From NCBI GenBank assembly GCA_963768185.1, contig CAVYGS010000004.1, positions 806,001-870,000 of the forward strand: a stretch of 64,000 bases of DNA. Reading direction: 5' to 3'. Of this stretch, positions 57,496 through 64,000 are shown in pieces. Positions within the stretch are counted from its first letter, which is position 1, and each line of letters starts with the position of its first letter. The DNA comes from Palsa-461 sp963768185 (GTDB lineage: Bacteria > Actinomycetota > Acidimicrobiia > Acidimicrobiales > RAAP-2). The position numbers and the translations under genes are program-made. Below the pieces are notes generated by a model. The model did no database searches, was not told the origin of the DNA, and was given only the letters and a program-made list of their open reading frames with translations.

Positions 57496-59064
57496 GTGGC
57501 CAAGGTTCTGGTGACGGAGTCCATCGCGGCGAGCGGTCTCGATCTGTTGCGCGCCGCCGGCCACGAGGTCGACATCCGCGAGGGTCTCGAACCCTCCGAG
57601 CTGCTGTCGGCGATCCGGGGCGCCCATGCGCTGATCATCCGTTCGGCGACAAAGGTCACCGCCGAGGTCCTCGAGGCGGGCTCGGACCTCGTGGTCGTGG
57701 GCCGCGCCGGGGTGGGAATCGACAACGTCGACGTCGACACGGCGACGGCTCGCGGCGTGATGGTGGTGAACGCCCCGGAGTCCAACATCCTCTCGGCCGC
57801 CGAGCAGGCGATGGCCCTCCTGCTGGCCCAGGCGCGCAACGTCCCCCAGGCGCACGCCGCCCTGGTCGAGGGCCGCTGGGAGCGCTCTCGTTGGGAGGGC
57901 GTCGAACTCCACGGCAAGACGCTCGGCATCGTCGGGCTCGGCCGGGTCGGCACGCTCGTCGCCCAGCGCGCGCTGGCGTTCGGCATGCGGCTCATCGCCT
58001 ACGACCCCTACGTGTCCGACGAACGGGCCCGCCACCTCGGGGTCCAGCTCATGGACCTGGAGCAGCTCATCGCCGAGGCGGACTTCGTCACCGTGCACCT
58101 GGTCAAGAACGCCGAGACGATCGGCATGATTGGTGCCGAGCTCCTTGCCAAGGCCAAGCCGGGGCTCCGCATCATCAACACAGCGCGCGGGGGGATCATC
58201 GACGAGGAAGCGCTCGCCGCGGCCATCTCGGCGGGCCAGGTCGAGGGGGCCGGCCTTGACGTGTTCAAGGAGGAGCCGACGACCGAGTCGCCGCTCTTCG
58301 GACTGCCGTCGGTCGTGGTGACCCCGCACCTTGGGGCGTCGACCGCCGAGGCCCAGGACAAGGCGGGGGTCACGATCGCCGAGCAGGTGCTGCTGGCGCT
58401 CGCTGGCGACTTCGTGCCCTTTGCGGTCAACGTGGCGGCCCACGGGGTCTCCGAACCGGTGCGCCCCTTCATGGGGCTCGTCGAGCAGCTCGGCCGGTTT
58501 TTCGGTTGCTTGCACGAGCGGGTCCCCGACTCGCTCGAGGTCGAGGTCCAGGGGGCGCTCGCGACGGAGCGGACCGAGATCCTCACCCTCTGCGCGCTGA
58601 AGGGCCTGTTCGCGACGAGCACCGAGGATCCGGTCTCCTACGTCAACGTGCCCCAGATGGCCGAGCGGCGCGGGTTACGCGTGCGGGAGACCTCGACGTC
58701 GTCTCCGACCGAGTATGTGAACCTGGTGACACTCCGCTCCGGCGCGCACTCCGTCTCCGGCACGCTCACCACCGGCGCGCATGGCGCTCCGAAGGTCGTC
58801 ATGGTGGACGACCACTGGGTGGAGGTCAGGCCGTCGCCGCACATGCTCGTCATCCGCAATGACGACAGGCCGGGGATGATCGGCACCGTCGGCACCGTGT
58901 TGGGCGGCGCCGGGATCTCGATCCGCGCCATGGCGCTCGCACCGAGCAGCGAGGGCAACACGGCGCTCATGGTCCTCTCGGTCGACGACGAGCCTCCCGC
59001 CTCAGTCCTGCTGTCGCTCCGCCAGAGCTCGGGGATCCTCGAGGTCCACCCGGTCCGGCTTTAG
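57496..59064 (+). CDS. serA: D-3-phosphoglycerate dehydrogenase, long form with ASB and ACT domains
   Basis: 522 residues, intact. First step of serine synthesis. Substrate and NAD domains: GRAGVGIDNVDV, the Rossmann GIVGLGRVGTLVAQRAL, NTARGGIIDEEAL, and PHLGASTAEAQ with the catalytic His. An allosteric substrate-binding domain and a C-terminal ACT domain (LVIRNDDRPGMIGTVGTVL) follow, as in mycobacterial SerA, where the ACT domain binds serine for inhibition. GTG start behind a GAGGAGGAGGA ribosome site. Confidence 0.96.
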   Translation: MAKVLVTESIAASGLDLLRAAGHEVDIREGLEPSELLSAIRGAHALIIRSATKVTAEVLEAGSDLVVVGRAGVGIDNVDVDTATARGVMVVNAPESNILSAAEQAMALLLAQARNVPQAHAALVEGRWERSRWEGVELHGKTLGIVGLGRVGTLVAQRALAFGMRLIAYDPYVSDERARHLGVQLMDLEQLIAEADFVTVHLVKNAETIGMIGAELLAKAKPGLRIINTARGGIIDEEALAAAISAGQVEGAGLDVFKEEPTTESPLFGLPSVVVTPHLGASTAEAQDKAGVTIAEQVLLALAGDFVPFAVNVAAHGVSEPVRPFMGLVEQLGRFFGCLHERVPDSLEVEVQGALATERTEILTLCALKGLFATSTEDPVSYVNVPQMAERRGLRVRETSTSSPTEYVNLVTLRSGAHSVSGTLTTGAHGAPKVVMVDDHWVEVRPSPHMLVIRNDDRPGMIGTVGTVLGGAGISIRAMALAPSSEGNTALMVLSVDDEPPASVLLSLRQSSGILEVHPVRL

Positions 59065-59267
59065 GCCCCCGGCCCGATGGGCGCTCCTGGCGCCCGAAGC
59101 ACGGGCGGCCAGGTGTCGCCGATCGCCGGCGATCTCGATCCCCGGCGGGTTATCGCGACGGCCGCCACGACCAGGACGATCAGGGCCCAGGGGGGTCTGT
59201 GGCGCCTCCGGTCTCCGCGCACTGGGGTCACCGTAGCGGTTGGTGCGAGACGGCTTCTCTGGCTCAC
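59061..59267 (-). CDS. Predicted small single-span membrane protein, coupled to the ABC exporter
   Basis: 68 residues. The GTG start overlaps the ABC exporter stop (GTGA, four bases), as coupled genes do. It has one hydrophobic segment, PPWALIVLVVAAVAITRRG, around residues 25-43. Its end overlaps the convergent serA stop. No homology recognised; it could be a transporter accessory or a chance frame. Confidence 0.4.
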   Translation of the reverse strand: MSQRSRLAPTATVTPVRGDRRRHRPPWALIVLVVAAVAITRRGSRSPAIGDTWPPVLRAPGAPIGPGA

Positions 59268-61157
59268 GTCGCGACGCCGGCGAACTGCGCGCGGTAGAGC
59301 CGGGCGTACGCGCCGTTCCGGGCCAGCAGGTCGTCATGGTGGCCCTGCTCGACGATCCGGCCAGCCTCCATCACCAAGATGGTGTCGGCGTTGCGGATCG
59401 TGGAGAGCCGGTGGGCGATCACGAAGCTGGTCCGCCGGGCGCGCAGCTTGGCCATCGCGTCCTGGATGAGGACCTCGGTCCGGGTGTCGACCGAGCTCGT
59501 GGCCTCGTCGAGGATGAGGATCGACGGGTTGGCCAGGAACGCCCGGGCGATGGTGACGAGCTGCTTCTCGCCGGCGCTGATCACGCCGCCCTCGTCGTCG
59601 ACCACGGTGTCGTAGCCGTGGGTCAGCGAGTGCACGAAGCGGTCGACGTACGCGGCGCGGGCCGCCGCCACGATCTGGTCCTCGGTCGCCTCGGTGTTGC
59701 CATAGGCGATGTTGTCCCGGATGCTGCCCTCGAACATCCAGGTGTCCTGGAGGACCATCCCGATGTTCGAGCGCAGCTCGGCCCGGGGCATCGAGGCGAT
59801 GTCACGCCCGTCGAGGGTGATCCGGCCCCCGTCGAGCTCGTAGAAGCGCATGATGAGGTTGACGAGCGTCGTCTTCCCGGCCCCCGTCGGCCCGACGATC
59901 GCCACGGTCTGCCCCGGCTCGGCCACGAGCGAGAGGTCGGTGATCAGGGGGCGCTCGGGGTCGTAGGAGAAGGAGATGTGCTCGAACTCCACCCGGCCCC
60001 GGGCCGGCGTCGCATCGGTAGTGCCGCTCTCCGAATCGGGCGTCTGCTCCGGGGCGTCCAGGAACTCGAACACCCGCTCGGCGGAGGCGAGGCCCGACTG
60101 GAACAAGTTGGCCATCGACGCCAGCATCTGGATCGGCTGCGCGAACTGGCGCGAGTACTGGATGAAGGCCTGCACGCCGCCGATGCTCAAAGACCCCGAG
60201 GCGACCCGTATCCCGCCGATCACGGCGATGGCCACGTAGTTGAGGTTGCCGATCATCACCATGAGCGGCTGGATGCTCCCGGACATGAACTGGGCGCCGA
60301 AGCTGGCCTTGTACATCTCCTCGTTGGTCGCCGAGAAGCGTTGCTCCACCTCGCGCTGGCGCCCGAAGGTCTTGACCACGGTGTGCCCGGTGAGCGACTC
60401 CTCGACCAGGGCGTTCAGGCGTCCCGTATGCCGCCACTGCGCGGTGAAACGGACGCGGGACCGCACGGTGATGAAGCGGATGATGCCAACCGACAAGGGG
60501 ATCGAGACGACCGCCACGAGTGCCAGGATCGGCGAGATCACGAACATCATCACCACGCTGCCGACCAGCAAGAACACGTTGTTGAGGGTCTGGCCGATGG
60601 TCTGCTGCAGGCTCTGGCCCAGGTTGTCGATGTCGTTGGTGACCCGGCTCAGCAGGTCGCCCCGGGGAGTCCGGTCGATGTAGCTCAGGGGGACCCGGGT
60701 GAGCTTGTCCTCGACGTCGGCGCGCAGGCGGAGCATCGTCCGCTGGACCATGCCGGCCAGGGTGTAGGCGGCGAGGTAGTTGAGCAGGCCGCTGCCGAGG
60801 TAGAGGGCGACGGCGGTCCAGAGCAGGCGGTGCAGCGCGCCGAAGTCGACCGCGTGGAATCCCCCGTGGATGAGGCCATTGAAGATGACGTTGGTCGCGT
60901 CGCCGAGAATCCGGGGCCCGAAGGCGGCGAGCAGGACGCCGCCCGCGGCCAGGATGACGACGCCGAAGACCCTCGGCAGCTCCGGGGTCAGCCTCACGGT
61001 CAGCCGCCGCAGCGTGCCCCGGAAGTCCTTCGAGCGCTCGAGCGGCATGCCCGGGCGCGACCATGCGCCCCCAAGGACCACTCGAGGTCGGTTGGAACGC
61101 CGACTCCTCCTCGGACTCGGGGGCCGGATCGGGCCGCGGGTCGGCTTCGACGCTCAC
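59264..61157 (-). CDS. ABC exporter half-transporter, second subunit (frame-broken near the N-terminus)
   Basis: About 630 residues if started at GTG 61157, or 605 from GTG 61081. Six-span exporter domain, then Walker A GPTGAGKTT, Q-loop VLQDTWMFEGS and Walker B SILILDEATSSVD. The signature motif reads ISAGEKQ, not the canonical LSGGQ, so one of the two ATP sites is degenerate, typical of heterodimeric exporters. A single extra base near 61092 separates the N-terminal 22 residues from LERSKDFRGTLRR. Its GTG overlaps the end of its partner. Confidence 0.88.
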
Positions 61158-62883
61158 GCGGACCTCTTCGGCCATTTGCGAGGACACGATCTCCGCGTAG
61201 GTCGGGCAGGTGCGGAGCAGCTCGCCGTGCGTCCCGATGCCCACGGCCCGGCCGTTCTCGAGCACGATGATCCGGTCGGCGCTGAGGATCGTCCCGACCC
61301 GCTGAGCCACGATCAGGACGGTCGAGCCGGTGACAAACGGGACGAGCGCGGACCGGACGCGGGCGTCGGTCGCGAGGTCGAGCGCCGAGAACGAGTCGTC
61401 GAAGATGTAGACGTCGGGCCGCCGGGCAAGCGCCCGGGCGATGCTCATCCTCTGGCGTTGCCCGCCCGAGACGTTGGGCCCGCCCTGGCTGATGCGGGCC
61501 TCAAGCCCGCCCATGGAGGTCACGAACCCGGCGGCCTCCGCGATCTCGAGTGAAGTCCACATCTCCTCGTCGGTGGCCTCGGGGTTCCCGTAGCGGAGGT
61601 TGCTGGCGACCGTCCCCGAGAAGAGATAGGCGCGCTGGGGGACCAGCCCGATCCGCTCCCAGAGCACGTCGGGGCCGAGGACTCGCAGGTCGACGCCGCC
61701 GATGAGCACCGAACCGCTCGTCGCGTCGAAGAGCCGCGCAACCAGGTTGACCAAGGTCGTCTTCCCGGATCCGGTGCTGCCGATCACGGCGGTGGTCTCG
61801 CCGGGCAGCGAGCGGAAGGTGATGTCCTCGAGGACCGGCGACTCGGCGCCGGGGTACGCGAAGCTCACCCCGCGGAACTCAAGGGTGCCGGGCGTCGGCA
61901 TCACGGTCACCGGGTCGGCCGGAGGCCGCACCGAGGGCTCGGTATGGAGCACCTCTTGGATGCGCTCCGCGCTCACCGCGGCACGCGGGGCCATAACCCC
62001 GACGAAGGTGGCCATCATCACCGAGAAGAGGATCAGGGTGAAGTAGGTCAAGAACGCGATCAGCGAGCCGATCGTCATCTGGCCGTGCACGATGCGGTTG
62101 GCCCCGAACCACACCACGGCCGCGTTCGCGCAGTTGACGATGAGCATCACGACCGGGAACATGAGCGCCATCAGCCTTCCGGTTGCGATGGCGGTGCCGG
62201 TCAGCTGGTCGTTGACCGTCTCGAAACGGTCCCTCTCGTGGCGCTCCCGGACAAAGGCGCGCACGACCCGGATCCCGGTGATCTGCTCGCGGAGCACCTG
62301 GTTGATCTTGTCGAGGCGGTCCTGCATCAGTCGGAACTGGGGAATCATCTGGCTGATGACGAAGCCGAGACAGATCACGAGCAGCGGCATGCTCACGCCG
62401 AGCAGCCAGGTGAGCCCGGCGTTCTGGCGCAGGGCGAGGATGATCCCGCCGACGATGGTGATCGGCGCCGCCAGCGCCATGGTGCAGATCATTGTCAGCA
62501 TGATCTGCACCTGTTGGACGTCGTTGGTCACCCGCGTGATAAGCGATGGCGCGCTGAGCTCGTTGACCTCCCGGGCGGAGAGGGCCATCGAGCGGTGGAA
62601 CAGCGCGTCACGCACATCGCGCCCGAAGCTCATGGCGATCTTCGCGGCCCACGTAGACGGCCATCACGGCGAAGACGGCCTGGACGAGCGCGACCCCGAG
62701 CATCGTGCCGCCGGTGTGCCAAATGTAGTGAGGGTTCTTCTTGACGATGCCGAGGTTGACGATGTTCGCGGTGAGGTTGGGCAGGTACAGGTTGAGCAGG
62801 GCCTGGATGGCCTGGAGCCCGAGCAAGACGAGCAGCTGGGCCCGGTACCGGGCGAGGAAAGTACGAAGTAGTCGGATCAACAC
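61154..62883 (-). CDS. ABC exporter half-transporter, first subunit (frame-broken)
   Basis: About 575 residues after repair. Exporter domain with spans from LLVLLGLQAIQALLNLYLP onward, then Walker A GSTGSGKTT, Q-loop PQRAYLFSGT, a canonical signature NVSGGQRQRMSIARALA and Walker B DVYIFDDSFSALD, where the catalytic Glu is replaced by Asp. This is the partner of the following gene. An extra base near 62650 breaks the N-terminal part, and another near 61160 makes the frame read through into the next gene; the expected stop is TGA at 61154-61156. Substrate unknown. Confidence 0.87.
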
Positions 62884-62931
62884 TTGTGGCGCTCGGTTCT
62901 CACCCCCACCGAGCGCGAGCAACCCGGCACG

Positions 62932-63993
62932 TCAGGCCCAGTGGCCGGTCCTGCTGGGTGGCTCGATCCGGTGCCCCGTCGAGTGTTCTTGACGGTACCA
63001 GCCCTGTGCGCCCCCGGAGTCGTACCCGACTGCACTGTTGGGCGGGAGCGGGTGTCCTGGGGCGCCGTAGGGGTCCGCCACCACCGGTGCCAGCTGCGGA
63101 CGCGGCACGTGGAGCCGGTGCCAAACGAACCGCGCCAGGAATCCGAGCATCGGAAGCAACACGAAAAGGGCGAACAACGCCCACTGCCACGCCGAGAAGG
63201 AGACCAGCTCGTGCATGGACACGAGGCTGCCATGGTTCGGGGTCCCGGTCATCGTCATGATCTGGCCCGGCCGGACCCGGCTCACGACCGGCGCCCCGGT
63301 GACTCGGTACTGGGCGGGCAGTAGCCCGGTGTTCACGAGCGTCATCACGACGGAGCCGTCCTTCAGGGAGTGCCAGGAGACGACGGCAGCCCGGACCAAC
63401 GGCCGCATGATCAGGATCGGCACGACCAGGAGCACCGTGACGAACAAGAGGTCGCACTGCTTGCGGATGGCCGCGGGGATCCACCGACGGGCGAGCAGCA
63501 TGCAGGCGAGCGCCGCCGCGGCCCAGGGGAGTGATCGCCACAGCCATCCGAGTCCTCGCACGTTCGCGACCACGCGTCCGATGACGTTTCCGGGCGGCAC
63601 GATCCACGGGTCGACCGTGCCGAGCGCATCACCCGCAGTCTTGAACGAGCCGTCGGGAAGGACCCCGACCACCCGGTGGGTGAAGACGATGGAGGTGCCG
63701 GGCGGCCGAAACGTGACCACCTCGCCGACGTGGACGGGACCCTGCAGTGGCTCGTCGAAGACGAGCGTTCCCACACACAGGTCCGGGCACATCGAGGGTG
63801 TGGCGATGGTGAAGAGCGAATTCCCTGCCAACCGCCAGGCAGTCGATCCGAGGACGCCCACCACAACGACCAACCCGACGATGGCGAGCAGGATCGACCG
63901 GCTCGGAGCATCGGGCGCCGTCGCGATTGTCCGGGGCAGCAGACCCACGGGTTCGGGGGGCCGGGTGGTGTCGAATGCGGTCGCCGGTCTCAT
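62932..63993 (-). CDS. Signal peptidase I, ER/SipW-type (S26B), with long C-terminal extension
   Basis: 353 residues. A membrane span near 34-54, the nucleophile in ATPSMCPDLC (Ser near 67), then FTHRVVGVLPDG and TAGDALGTVDPWIVP, the His and Asp of ER/archaeal-type signal peptidases rather than the Ser-Lys dyad of bacterial SPase I. Two more spans and a 100-residue Pro-rich tail follow residue 200. It probably cleaves specific exported precursors, as SipW does, but the clients are unknown. It lies 48 bases upstream of the ABC exporter on the same strand. Confidence 0.82.
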   Translation of the reverse strand: MRPATAFDTTRPPEPVGLLPRTIATAPDAPSRSILLAIVGLVVVVGVLGSTAWRLAGNSLFTIATPSMCPDLCVGTLVFDEPLQGPVHVGEVVTFRPPGTSIVFTHRVVGVLPDGSFKTAGDALGTVDPWIVPPGNVIGRVVANVRGLGWLWRSLPWAAAALACMLLARRWIPAAIRKQCDLLFVTVLLVVPILIMRPLVRAAVVSWHSLKDGSVVMTLVNTGLLPAQYRVTGAPVVSRVRPGQIMTMTGTPNHGSLVSMHELVSFSAWQWALFALFVLLPMLGFLARFVWHRLHVPRPQLAPVVADPYGAPGHPLPPNSAVGYDSGGAQGWYRQEHSTGHRIEPPSRTGHWA

Positions 63994-64000
63994 AGCTCGA

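Overview
The window is about 64 kb of high-GC DNA with dense, largely co-directional genes, many GTG or TTG starts and many 1-4 base start/stop overlaps. Gene content (NAD-dependent DNA ligase, GatCAB, a PASTA-domain Ser/Thr kinase, a mycothiol-type DsbA-like nitroreductase, a DrrABC-like exporter, Tat-exported DUF1501 protein, P450 and TetR) points to an actinobacterium. The best guess is an acidimicrobial-type lineage, but the class is inference. I found no rRNA, tRNA, CRISPR array or complete mobile element.

Layout. 0-6.3 kb: end of an amidase, a three-gene ABC-2 exporter, an SDR and a biotinyl-carboxyltransferase fusion. 6.4-10.2 kb: a minus-strand FMN oxidase/quinone oxidoreductase pair, then glutathione peroxidase, HAD phosphatase and a VOC protein. 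10.3-17.2 kb: ileS of the IleRS2 type with a GxHH signature, and a minus-strand pair made of an alpha-E/transglutaminase fusion and a circularly permuted ATP-grasp protein. 17.2-25.3 kb: aldehyde dehydrogenase, cysteine desulfurase, mnmA, ligA, PASTA kinase and a small Cys-rich protein. 25.3-31 kb: a DsbA-like protein, GNAT, ACT protein, a two-component operon with a membrane protein, and an SDR facing an SCP2 protein. 31-37 kb: a roughly 1650-residue Ig-repeat surface protein with CWB2 repeats and a membrane-anchored partner, followed by a 785-base gene-poor stretch. 37.8-44 kb: esterase-gatC-gatA-gatB-MMPL. 44-53 kb: ilvD, a DUF1800/DUF1501 pair, then an ilv leader/attenuator with ilvB-GNAT-ilvN-ilvC. 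53-59 kb: SDR remnant-P450-TetR, serC, an aspartate-type aminotransferase and serA. 59-64 kb: a heterodimeric ABC exporter and an ER-type signal peptidase.

How it works together. The main metabolic block is amino-acid biosynthesis: branched-chain amino acids (ilvD, ilvB, ilvN, ilvC, with a leader peptide rich in Leu/Val/Ile and a terminator hairpin) and serine (serA, serC). Translation fidelity forms a second theme: ileS, cysteine desulfurase with mnmA, and gatCAB.

Quality caveat. At least 17 otherwise well conserved genes carry single-base frame breaks, about 36 in total and nearly all reading as one extra base. They are best explained as sequence errors, so coordinates of those genes are given for the whole repaired gene. 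Aminoacid counts for such genes are after repair.
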